Below are positions 1-5,778 of a stretch of 5,778 nucleotides of DNA, piece after piece (the first letter of the stretch is position 1; each line of letters starts with the position of its first letter). This stretch comes from an uncultured Prevotella sp. (GTDB lineage Bacteria > Bacteroidota > Bacteroidia > Bacteroidales > Bacteroidaceae). The notes below the pieces were generated by a model that saw only the letters and a program-made list of their open reading frames with translations, did not search any database and was not told the origin of the DNA. The stretch spans positions 1 through 5,778 of the forward strand of contig CAJLYG010000197.1 of NCBI GenBank assembly GCA_905210845.1, read 5' to 3'. Position numbers and translations under genes: made by a program.

Positions 1-376
1 GCTTAACGAAATAAAGGGAAAGGATTGCAAAGTGCAAAATATCAAAAAAGGACAGCGCAGCAATAAAGCTCCGCTTCCTTTTACGACCAGTACTTTGCAG
101 CAGGAGGCTTCAAAGGCTTTGAATTTTCCGATTTCAAAGACAATGCGTATAGCTCAGCAGCTCTATGAGGGAGTAGACATAAAGGGACAGGGTACGGTAG
201 GTATCATCACATACCTGCGTACCGATTCTGTGCGTGTATCAGATGAGGCCGAGGCCATGGCAAAGGATTTTATTTCAAAAAGCTATGGAGACAAATATCT
301 TTCCACCGGTGAGGGAACAAAGAAGAGCAGCAAAAATATCCAGGATGCCCATGAGGCAATCAGGCCAACTGATATA
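1..376 (+). CDS. topA: Type IA DNA topoisomerase I, internal fragment (broken at both ends)
   Basis: Reading frame 2 is open from base 2 and encodes about 125 residues of bacterial topoisomerase I, which relaxes negative supercoils by cutting one strand through a 5'-phosphotyrosine link. The fragment shows the family segment PFTTSTLQQEASKALNF, then IAQQLYEG, then GTVGIITYLRTDSVRVS, which contains the active-site tyrosine (codon 212-214) and its neighbouring arginine, and ends at DAHEAIRPTDI. The left end is cut by the window edge; the GTG at 32 is an internal valine codon, not a start. Homology stops at about 376, where the frame runs into the antisense of an S41 peptidase gene, so most of the usual roughly 700-residue protein is missing. 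The sequence resembles Clostridia topoisomerases, unlike everything to the right. Family identity is secure; the lineage is inferred from recalled sequences. Confidence 0.93.
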
Positions 377-382
377 AACAGA
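371..382. other. Chimeric junction between two unrelated genomes
   Basis: To the left the plus strand encodes topoisomerase I up to PTDI (371-376), possibly also the next two codons for N-R. To the right the minus strand encodes an S41 peptidase whose last family-like residues are LDPHSVYI, with the final Ile codon at 371-373. The usual next residue in that family is proline, but the sequence gives SWPDCL, which is antisense topA. The breakpoint therefore lies within about 371-382, where both genes could share the bases. There is no transposase, inverted repeat, tRNA or GATC site here. Two mid-gene breaks meeting tail to tail, with a change of apparent phylum, fit an assembly or library chimera. 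Confidence 0.85.
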
Positions 383-628
383 GTGCGGGTCGAGTTCCGC
401 CAAGATAGCGGGTATTGCTTTTTCCACCAAGGAATCCATGTTCACATTATCCACGTATTGGTCGTCAATGATGTGCAACAGGCTGTTCAGGCGATTGCTG
501 CCAGAGTTGATAATGTTCAATCGGTTACCTGAGAAATGATTCGCGTAGAAGGTTCCGATGATGATGCCCACGACCACGCAAAGCGCCATGATGATGGGCA
601 TGAAACGATTTGTCTTATTTGGGTTCAT
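371..628 (-). CDS. S41 family peptidase (C-terminal processing protease), N-terminal part only
   Basis: This encodes 86 residues of a membrane-anchored S41 serine protease, a family that trims or degrades envelope proteins. Residues 1-9 are polar and basic (MNPNKTNRF), residues 10-28 form one hydrophobic segment that should act as a signal anchor, and residues 52-86 carry the family's entry region, HIIDDQYVDNVNMDSLVEKA followed by LDPHSVYI. The PDZ domain and the Ser-Lys catalytic domain are absent because the gene is cut at the chimeric junction; members are usually about 550 residues in Bacteroidetes. The ATG at 628 is chosen over an upstream TTG at 661 because it starts right before the polar/hydrophobic leader. 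It overlaps the deaminase stop by 14 bp (the ATG lies inside the deaminase's last codons), indicating co-transcription. The break is probably technical, so this is not evidence of a pseudogene in the source organism. Confidence 0.85.
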
Positions 629-1076
629 TTTCTTCGTCTGGATTAAGATATAAAACTTCAATGTTCGCTCTCTTCAGCAGTTCAATGCCGTCGCTCAGTC
701 GGTATTTCTCGCCATAGACGACGCGCTTGATGCCTGCTTGGATAATCAATTTTGAGCATTCTATGCACGGTGAAGCCGTGATATAGATAGTAGCGCCATC
801 GCTGTTGTTGCTGCTCCTTGCCAGTTTCGTGATGGCATTCGCCTCGGCATGTAGGACGTAAGGCTTGGTGACATTGTTGTCATCCTCGCATATATTCTCA
901 AACCCACTGGGCGTACCATTGTATCCATCGCTGATGATCATCTTGTTCTTGACGACCAATGCCCCCACCTTACGGCGTTGGCAATAGCTGTTCTCAGCCC
1001 AGATACGTGCCATTCGAAGGTATCTGTAGTCAAGCTTTCTTTGCTTCTCCTCCTGATAGTTCTCTTTTAATTCCAT
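615..1076 (-). CDS. dCMP deaminase family protein (deoxycytidylate deaminase, ComEB-like)
   Basis: This 153-residue cytoplasmic zinc enzyme is expected to convert dCMP to dUMP, the precursor for thymidylate synthase. The zinc site is visible: H76-A-E78 (His ligand and catalytic Glu) in VLHAEANAI, and P103-C104-I-E-C107 (two Cys ligands). The segment SDGYNGTPSGFEN (residues 49-61) is typical of dCMP deaminases, as opposed to cytidine or tRNA adenosine deaminases. The start is set at the ATG at 1076; a GTG at 1115 in the same frame would add 13 residues that lie inside the conserved end of dcp. Even with the ATG, the gene overlaps dcp by 47 bp, so translation is probably coupled. Length and motifs are complete, with no sign of damage. 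Substrate specificity among deoxynucleotide deaminases is inferred from family resemblance. Confidence 0.9.
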   Translation of the reverse strand: MELKENYQEEKQRKLDYRYLRMARIWAENSYCQRRKVGALVVKNKMIISDGYNGTPSGFENICEDDNNVTKPYVLHAEANAITKLARSSNNSDGATIYITASPCIECSKLIIQAGIKRVVYGEKYRLSDGIELLKRANIEVLYLNPDEENEPK

Positions 1077-3138
1077 TTCTTTCCAATAATGCGTCAATCG
1101 TTGGTTCTTGTCCACGGAAACGCTTATAGAGTGTCATCGGGTGTTCCGTGCCACCCTTTGACAAGATATTGTCTCTGAAGCTTTGGGCAGTCTTCTGGTC
1201 GAAAATACCGTTCTTCTTGAAGACGCTGAAAGCATCGGCGTCTAAGACTTCTGCCCATTTGTAGCTGTAATAGCCTGCCGCGTACCCACCTGCCATGATA
1301 TGGCTGAACTGGACGGTCATGCACGTATTCGGCAGTTGTTTGGTGATGATGGCATCTTTCCATGCCTTTTTCTCGAAGGTGATGATGTCCTCGTCGAACT
1401 CTTCTTTCTGTGTATAGTAAGCCATGTCAAGGAGTCCGAAACTCACTTGGCGCAGGCAGGAGTAAGCTGCCATAAAATTGCGGCTCTTGCGGATGCGATC
1501 GATTAATTCGTCAGGGATGGGCTCTTTCGTCTTGTAATGGAAGGCAAACGTTCGGAGGAAATCTTTTTCCACGGCATAGTTCTCCATGAACTGTGAGGGG
1601 AGTTCCACTAAATCCCACCATACATTGGTACCGCTCAGACTCCCAAACCTGGTGTTGGCAAACATCCCATGCAGGGAGTGACCAAACTCATGGAGGAAGG
1701 TCTCCACCTCACCTAAGGTCAGCAATGCCGGCTTCTCGTCCGTGGGTTTGGTGAGATTCATCACCACGCTGACATGTGGGCGGATGTTCCGCTTCTTGTA
1801 ATCGATGTGCTGTCCTTGGAATTCTGTCATCCAGGCACCGCCCTGCTTTCCTTTCCGGGGATGAAAATCAGCATAGAAAACGGCTAAGTACGAGCCGTCC
1901 TTGTCGAATACCTCATAGGCTTTCACGTCGGGGTGGTAGACAGGAATGTCCTTGTTTTCCTTGAAGGTGATGCCGTAAAGACGATGGGCGAGCCCGAAGA
2001 CGCCTTGGATGACGTGCGACAGCTCAAAGTAAGGGCGGAGCATCTCTGCGTCAATGTTGTATTTCTCCATCTTCAATTGATGGGAATAGAAGCTGAGGTC
2101 CCAGGGCTCTACTTCGAAGTCCTCGCCTTCTGCCTTTTTGGCTGTCCTTTCTATCTCCTTTACTTCTTCGATGGCAGTTGGCTTATAGGCATCAATGAGA
2201 TCGTAAAGCAATTTATAGACATTCTTGATATTGCTTGCCATGCGCTGTTTCAGCACATAGTCGGCATAGGTCTCATATCCTAAGAGCTGTGCTAATTCTC
2301 TTCTCAGGTTGATGAGCTTCTTGCAGATCTCTATGTTGTTCTCCTTGTTGTCATGTGTACAGACCGTATTGCGAGCCATGTACATCTTCTTGCGAAGTTC
2401 GCGCTGGGTAGAGTAGGTCATGAAAGGAGAGTAACTGGGGAAATCGAGAGTGAAGACCCAGCCTTCGAGTCCCTTTTCCTTGGCGGCTTGGGCTGCTGCC
2501 TCGCGGGCACTCTCAGGCAGCCCGTCCAATTGCTCCCTGTCTGTGATATGCAGTGTAAAGGCCTTGTTTTCCTTCAACAGGTTCTGTGAGAACTGCAATG
2601 ACAGCATGTTCGCTTCTTCCGTAAGCTTGCGGAGCTTCTCCTTGCCTTTCTCGTCAAGGAGGGCACCACTACGTACAAACCCCTCATAGCCTTTCTCTAA
2701 CAAGGTCTGCTCTTCTGGCGTAAGTTCCCGGTGATGCTCATAGACATACCGGTAGCGGTCAAAGAGCTTCTTGTTGAGGATCACGTCATTTTCATGCTGG
2801 GTGAGGATCGGGCTCATTTTCTGAGCAAGCGCATCCAGCTCATCATTGGTCTCGGCACTTAACATGCAGCTGAAGACGTTGGATACCCTGTCCAACAAGT
2901 CATAATAATGTTCCCCCTTAGAAACATCGACCCTGATGATCGTATTATCAAACGTGGGTTCGGCTGGGTCATTGACGATCTTGTCAATCTCCTCGTTATC
3001 GCGCCGGATGCCTTCCATGAATGCCTCCTCGTAATCCGAGATCCTGATACGGTCGAAAGGAACCGTGTCATGAGGCGTATTGTAAGGCTGCAAAAAAGGA
3101 TTTATGTGAGTTTCTTTCTCTATCTTCTCTTCACTCAT
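1030..3138 (-). CDS. dcp: M3 family zinc metallopeptidase, peptidyl-dipeptidase Dcp
   Basis: This 702-residue enzyme should remove dipeptides from the C-terminus of short peptides in the cytoplasm, finishing protein turnover. The zinc site is H483-E484-F-G-H487 with E512 in DLVELPSQ as third ligand; this 29-residue spacing from the first His is what I recall for E. coli Dcp. The substrate-binding loop is at about 611-628 (FSHIMAGGYAAGYYSYKW), rich in the conserved Gly and Tyr. The N-terminus (NPFLQPYNTPHDTVPFDRI) is Dcp-like and has no signal peptide. Start: the ATG at 3138 is preferred over an in-frame TTG at 3171, because the TTG lies upstream of, and its reading passes through, a promoter-like element at 3160-3167. 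The last 15 residues (688-702) follow the conserved end DALLERNG and overlap the deaminase gene. Closely related M3 members such as oligopeptidase A are the main alternative, but the length and motifs favour Dcp. Confidence 0.93.
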   Translation of the reverse strand: MSEEKIEKETHINPFLQPYNTPHDTVPFDRIRISDYEEAFMEGIRRDNEEIDKIVNDPAEPTFDNTIIRVDVSKGEHYYDLLDRVSNVFSCMLSAETNDELDALAQKMSPILTQHENDVILNKKLFDRYRYVYEHHRELTPEEQTLLEKGYEGFVRSGALLDEKGKEKLRKLTEEANMLSLQFSQNLLKENKAFTLHITDREQLDGLPESAREAAAQAAKEKGLEGWVFTLDFPSYSPFMTYSTQRELRKKMYMARNTVCTHDNKENNIEICKKLINLRRELAQLLGYETYADYVLKQRMASNIKNVYKLLYDLIDAYKPTAIEEVKEIERTAKKAEGEDFEVEPWDLSFYSHQLKMEKYNIDAEMLRPYFELSHVIQGVFGLAHRLYGITFKENKDIPVYHPDVKAYEVFDKDGSYLAVFYADFHPRKGKQGGAWMTEFQGQHIDYKKRNIRPHVSVVMNLTKPTDEKPALLTLGEVETFLHEFGHSLHGMFANTRFGSLSGTNVWWDLVELPSQFMENYAVEKDFLRTFAFHYKTKEPIPDELIDRIRKSRNFMAAYSCLRQVSFGLLDMAYYTQKEEFDEDIITFEKKAWKDAIITKQLPNTCMTVQFSHIMAGGYAAGYYSYKWAEVLDADAFSVFKKNGIFDQKTAQSFRDNILSKGGTEHPMTLYKRFRGQEPTIDALLERNGIKRELSGGEAKKA

Positions 3139-3232
3139 ACTAATTTCTATATTTGCTTGCAAAAGTAGCAAAAATATTGCGATACCTTATATAATAAGCA
3201 AAATTTAACATAAAGTCTGTCTAGTGCAGTCT
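3139..3232. other. AT-rich intergenic gap between crp-like gene and dcp
   Basis: This 94-bp stretch is clearly more AT-rich than the flanking genes and has no coding potential. It holds the -7 element at 3160-3167 and a small perfect inverted repeat, CTTAT-ATA-ATAAG, at 3186-3198. I see no GC-rich hairpin followed by a T-run on the minus strand, so a rho-independent terminator for the upstream cluster is not evident and read-through into dcp is possible. Confidence 0.6.
3160..3167 (-). promoter_or_regulatory. Bacteroidetes-type -7 promoter element upstream of dcp
   Basis: On the minus strand these bases read TACTTTTG, a full match to the TAnnTTTG element recognised by the primary sigma factor of Bacteroidetes. 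It lies 21 bp upstream of the dcp ATG at 3138, inside the only sizeable intergenic gap. No TTTG sits at the usual -33 distance; the nearest, at 3199-3202, is about 31 bp away, which is too far. It would give a short leader and implies that dcp, the deaminase and the S41 gene can be transcribed apart from the crp cluster. Confidence 0.5.
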
Positions 3233-3913
3233 CTATTTGAGCAGGTCCTCCATGGCGGGGACGGTGATTTTGCCCCTGGATAATTGGATCAATCCTTTGT
3301 CCTGTAAGTGGTTCAGGGCAATGGATACGTCTAATCTGCTGTCGTTCAGTTCTTCGGCGAGCCGGGTCATTTTAATGAAGATCTCTTTCCTGCCGGCTGG
3401 ACGGATACACCTTTGTCCAATGAAACGGACGATGCGCTCCTCTAAGTTCTTGGGGACGCTTTTCCACGGTTCCCTTGCACATACTTGCACTTCTCTTGAG
3501 AGAAGATTGAGGAGATTCAATTTGAAGATGAAGTAATTGTCTGATAATTTCAATGTCTCTTCCTTGTCGATCCTCACAAAGCCGCAGGTCTCTTCGGCAA
3601 TAAAATCGTGTGAATAGTGTTGGGTGAGCCCGAAGATACGTTCCGGTTGAATCGTATAGGGGGCATGGATATGCTCTACAAAAGTGTATCCATGGTCGCT
3701 TGCAGGCGTCCTTACTTCTAAGATTCCATTGAGCATGAAATAAAGATGGTCACAAATGTCATTTTCATGCATGACGGCCTTCCCCTGTTCCACTTTGATA
3801 AAGTCGAATTTGACATAGCCAACGATCTTGGTTAGGTCGTCTTGGCTCATCCCTTGGAATAAAGGAAATTGCAATAGTTTCCTAAAAAGTTGTATTTCGT
3901 ATAGCCTTTCCAT
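3233..3913 (-). CDS. Crp/Fnr family transcriptional regulator
   Basis: This 226-residue protein has a cyclic-nucleotide-binding-type beta-barrel at about residues 18-120 (FPLFQGMSQDDLTKIV, then the turn HLYFMLNGILEVRT), a dimerisation helix at about 125-150 and a winged-helix DNA-binding domain at about 155-222, with the likely recognition helix around SRLDVSIALNHLQDKGLI. The region that would be the phosphate-binding cassette reads ERIFGLTQHYSHDFIAEE and lacks the usual GE...RxA pattern, so cAMP binding is doubtful. The N-terminus has no cysteine cluster like that of FNR (cysteines are at 54, 110, 145 and 169), so an Fe-S oxygen sensor is also not supported. The ATG directly follows the apbE stop (TAGATG), so the two are translated from one message. 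Its ligand and targets are unknown; autoregulation of the cluster is a guess. The family assignment is firm, the subfamily is not. Confidence 0.87.
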   Translation of the reverse strand: MERLYEIQLFRKLLQFPLFQGMSQDDLTKIVGYVKFDFIKVEQGKAVMHENDICDHLYFMLNGILEVRTPASDHGYTFVEHIHAPYTIQPERIFGLTQHYSHDFIAEETCGFVRIDKEETLKLSDNYFIFKLNLLNLLSREVQVCAREPWKSVPKNLEERIVRFIGQRCIRPAGRKEIFIKMTRLAEELNDSRLDVSIALNHLQDKGLIQLSRGKITVPAMEDLLK

Positions 3914-4942
3914 CTACTGAGCTTGGATCTTGTCCTTCAATGAGGGGGAGAACCATACCGCATTTTTCCCGTTCTTGTCGGCATAGATAAAGTAGGCCAT
4001 CAGTTCCGGATGTCTGTCAAGGATCTTCTTGGCTTTCTCCAATCCTAATACCATGAACGATGTGGCATAGGCATCTGCGGTCGCGCAGCGGTCGGCAAGC
4101 ACGGTTGAGGACAAGATATTGTGCTGCACGGGATATCCCGTCTTGGGGTCAATGGTGTGGGCGTACTTCTTTCCATTCTTGTAATAGAAATTCCTGTAAT
4201 TCCCACTGGTTGCCATAGCCTTGTTCGTTACATTGATGATCGTTTGGATCTCCGTGTTCTGGTCGAGAGAGTCATCCGTTGGCTTGGTGACCCCAATCTT
4301 CCATGGCAAGCGTTTGCTGCTGATGCCCTTGGTGACAATTTCCCCTCCGATCTCGATCATGTAGTTCTGTATGCCGAGTGATTCTAAGTATTGGGCTACC
4401 ACGTCACTGCCATAGCCTTTGGCGATGGCAGAGCAATCGAGCATGATACGCTTGTCTTTCTTGACGATGTGGTCACCCTTGAGCTGTACCTTTTGGTAGC
4501 CAATGATATCCTTCAGGCTATCGATGACCTGCTTGGTGGGCGGAACGCCATGCTTGAACCCGAATCCCCATTCGTTTACCAATGGGGCTACCGTGATGTC
4601 GAAAGCACCGTCTGTCTCTTGGGAGATTTCCTCAGCTAACGTGAACACTTCCTTGAACATCTCGTTTACCTTCACGTCCTCGTTCCTGTTGATCGCGGAG
4701 ATGATAGATGCCTTGTTGAAGGGTGACAGGGAATAGTCTACTTTCTGGAGTTGTTCTACAATCTGGGCGTTGATATCCTTGTCGTATTGATAGGTGACAT
4801 TGTATATCGTGCCAAAGATAAAGCCTGTATCATGCTGGTAAGGCGTATTGTGTTGTTGTCGGATGATCAGAACCGATCCGATGATCAAGAACAGCAGAAA
4901 TGGTATCTGCCATCTGAGTCTCTTATGCTGCTTGTCTGTCAT
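3914..4942 (-). CDS. apbE: FAD:protein FMN transferase (ApbE family), membrane-anchored
   Basis: This 342-residue enzyme is expected to attach FMN from FAD to a threonine or serine of extracytoplasmic electron-transfer proteins (for example NqrB/NqrC or RnfG/RnfD subunits), using Mg2+. Family motifs appear in order: GTIYNVTY (44-51), FDITVAPLVNEWGFG (115-129), LDCSAIAKGYGSD (168-180), IEIGGE (196-201), ATSGNYRNFY (244-253), HTIDPKTGYP (262-271) and ATADAYAT (287-294), where D290 and T294 are the likely metal ligands. Residues 11-28 form one hydrophobic segment after a basic N-terminus. No lipobox cysteine follows it, so this looks like a signal anchor, not the lipoprotein form common in this family. 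Its ATG is 1 bp after the stop of the DUF6048-like gene, and its stop touches the start of the crp-like gene. No flavin-acceptor protein is encoded in the window, so the substrate lies elsewhere. Confidence 0.93.
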   Translation of the reverse strand: MTDKQHKRLRWQIPFLLFLIIGSVLIIRQQHNTPYQHDTGFIFGTIYNVTYQYDKDINAQIVEQLQKVDYSLSPFNKASIISAINRNEDVKVNEMFKEVFTLAEEISQETDGAFDITVAPLVNEWGFGFKHGVPPTKQVIDSLKDIIGYQKVQLKGDHIVKKDKRIMLDCSAIAKGYGSDVVAQYLESLGIQNYMIEIGGEIVTKGISSKRLPWKIGVTKPTDDSLDQNTEIQTIINVTNKAMATSGNYRNFYYKNGKKYAHTIDPKTGYPVQHNILSSTVLADRCATADAYATSFMVLGLEKAKKILDRHPELMAYFIYADKNGKNAVWFSPSLKDKIQAQ

Positions 4943-4943
4943 G

Positions 4944-5681
4944 TCAAATCTCGAATGTAATATTAAATGTCCCGCCTAAGCGTGAGTTGCCTTGTTTCCC
5001 GAACCCGGGCACATACCATGTCTTGCCCATTGTCCCTTCATCGTGCATCAGGCGTCGCTTGTATCTCACGCTCCAGCCAAGTCGGATTGGACCCCATATC
5101 TTGGCATCTACGCCTGCCACGAACTCCAGCCAATGATAGTAGCATTTCATGTCCTTCACCTTATATTCCACTTTCTCCTGCCATACAGGATCGGTGACAC
5201 CCGGGCAGAAAATGTCTACTTTATAGTTGGTATAGGCATACCTCATGCCTCCGAATATCCTGTAAATGTCATGCTTGTTCTTCATCAAGTTAACGTCGAT
5301 GCCTGCCCGGAGGTAGGGTGCGCTCGTTTTGTAAGAGAGCCGTGTAGAGACATCCTCAGCGTCGGCTTTTCCGTATCCTAACTCGATGATGGGGAAGTAA
5401 TGGTCTTTCAGGTTGACCCTCACGGCCCCCTCATATTGCCCATAGTCGCTTACGGCTAACATCAAAGGACCTACGGCATCCACCGAGACGGAGACGCCGC
5501 GAAAGAATGGGATCGTGTCAGGCTCGGCGATCATCACCTTGCCATTCACGACCTTCTGCTTCGGGGCTTTCTTCGCGTCCTTTTGTGCAAGGACCGGGGA
5601 ACAAAGCAGCAGGCTACTGATAATCAGGAGCGTTTGACGTATCCTTGAAATAGATATAGAAATTTGCTTTTGTCGAGTCAT
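4944..5681 (-). CDS. DUF6048-like exported protein, probable outer-membrane beta-barrel
   Basis: This 245-residue protein has a clear signal peptide: a basic region up to R16, a hydrophobic core at about 17-31 and a likely signal peptidase I cut after VLA-32, before QKDAKKAPKQ. The mature part has alternating polar/hydrophobic stretches rich in Tyr, Trp and Gly (for example YFPIIELGYGKA, YRIFGGMRYAYTNY, IRLGWSVRYKRRL) and ends in GGTFNITFEI. That pattern suggests a small beta-barrel of eight or more strands in the outer membrane. I recognise it as similar to the Bacteroidetes family DUF6048, whose function is unknown. No catalytic motif is visible. Its ATG lies inside the 3' end of the upstream DUF6452-like gene (68 bp overlap), and apbE starts 1 bp after its stop. 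The DUF name is from memory and should be confirmed; the exported, barrel-like nature is the stronger call. Confidence 0.7.
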   Translation of the reverse strand: MTRQKQISISISRIRQTLLIISSLLLCSPVLAQKDAKKAPKQKVVNGKVMIAEPDTIPFFRGVSVSVDAVGPLMLAVSDYGQYEGAVRVNLKDHYFPIIELGYGKADAEDVSTRLSYKTSAPYLRAGIDVNLMKNKHDIYRIFGGMRYAYTNYKVDIFCPGVTDPVWQEKVEYKVKDMKCYYHWLEFVAGVDAKIWGPIRLGWSVRYKRRLMHDEGTMGKTWYVPGFGKQGNSRLGGTFNITFEI

Positions 5682-5778
5682 ACGTTACGTAAGAATTTTG
5701 GATGACAATGGAGTCGATGGCATGATGGGTAGTCTGCACTCCCGTCAGGGTATGGAAGAAGGACGGATTGCAGTCGAC
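5614..5778 (-). CDS. DUF6452-like protein, C-terminal 54 residues (cut by window edge)
   Basis: An open frame enters at the right edge and runs 54 codons to a TAG at 5614-5616. It starts VDCNPSFFHTLTGVQ, continues THHAIDSIVIQNSYVTYD and ends FYIYFKDTSNAPDYQ. The Asp-Cys-Asn start, the AIDSI segment and the alternating hydrophobic C-terminus resemble the end of DUF6452 proteins, small Bacteroidetes lipoproteins often encoded just before DUF6048 genes. The N-terminus, including any lipobox, lies outside the window. It overlaps the next gene by 68 bp in another frame; both frames in the overlap look like protein (a signal peptide in one, the strand-like tail in the other), so both are kept. Function is unknown. 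The assignment rests on recalled family patterns and on gene order. Confidence 0.6.
   Translation of the reverse strand, partial: VDCNPSFFHTLTGVQTTHHAIDSIVIQNSYVTYDSTKANFYIYFKDTSNAPDYQ

Noticed and set aside
371..628. The truncated S41 gene as a true pseudogene or a regulated gene fusion with topA
   Set aside because: The two genes run in opposite directions and come from apparently different phyla, so no fusion protein is possible and the break is better explained as a chimera.
1077..1115. An upstream GTG start for the dCMP deaminase at 1115
   Set aside because: It would lengthen the overlap with dcp to 86 bp, into the conserved DALLERNG end of dcp; the ATG at 1076 keeps the full conserved deaminase domain.
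1933..2283. A 116-residue open frame on the plus strand inside dcp
   Set aside because: It is antisense to a well-conserved stretch of dcp, has no recognisable motif, and is explained as a shadow of that gene; the same holds for the other plus-strand frames over dcp, apbE and the DUF6048-like gene.
3139..3171. An N-terminal extension of dcp starting at TTG 3171
   Set aside because: It adds 11 hydrophobic-looking residues not expected in Dcp, uses a rare start and reads through the -7 promoter element; the ATG at 3138 fits better.
3186..3198. The CTTAT-ATA-ATAAG inverted repeat as a terminator
   Set aside because: The arms are only 5 bp and AT-only except for one pair, with no following T-run, so it is too weak; at most it is a possible operator.
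5773..5778. The SalI recognition sequence GTCGAC exactly at the right edge as proof of a cloning end
   Set aside because: It is suggestive of a cloned insert end but can occur by chance, and the left edge does not start with a complete matching site, so it is not used as evidence.

Overview
This window is chimeric. Bases 1 to about 376 hold an internal piece of a type IA DNA topoisomerase gene (topA) on the plus strand, with a protein sequence that looks like Firmicutes (Clostridia, probably Lachnospiraceae-like). Everything from about base 371 to the end is a block of seven genes, all on the minus strand, that looks like Bacteroidetes (Bacteroidales, Prevotella/Bacteroides-like). Grounds for that lineage are the DUF6452/DUF6048-type envelope pair, start codons with no clear Shine-Dalgarno sequence, a TAnnTTTG-type -7 promoter element and the protein sequences themselves. 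The lineage calls come from recalled family sequences, not from a search.

Read in the direction of transcription (right to left), the Bacteroidetes part has two clusters. The first is the C-terminal end of a DUF6452-like protein (cut by the right edge), a DUF6048-like outer-membrane-type protein, an ApbE flavin transferase with an N-terminal membrane segment, and a Crp/Fnr-family regulator. These overlap or abut (68 bp overlap, 1 bp gap, 0 bp gap), so they are very probably co-transcribed. A 94-bp AT-rich gap follows, with a Bacteroidetes-style -7 element. The second cluster is dcp (M3 peptidyl-dipeptidase), a dCMP deaminase and the N-terminal part of a membrane-anchored S41 (C-terminal processing) peptidase, again overlapping (47 bp and 14 bp).

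The S41 gene is cut after its conserved LDPHSVYI segment, exactly where the topA fragment is cut after its HEAIRPTDI segment. The two broken genes meet tail to tail with a short ambiguous overlap (about 371-382) and no mobile element. The simplest explanation is a cloning, amplification or metagenome assembly artefact, not a biological fusion.

The functions are housekeeping: cytoplasmic peptide breakdown, dUMP supply for thymidylate synthesis, envelope protein processing, flavinylation of exported proteins, and a regulator of unknown target. I see no RNA genes, CRISPR array, insertion sequence or convincing terminator, and no stretch over 300 bases lacks a gene. I found no evidence of a new biological system here.
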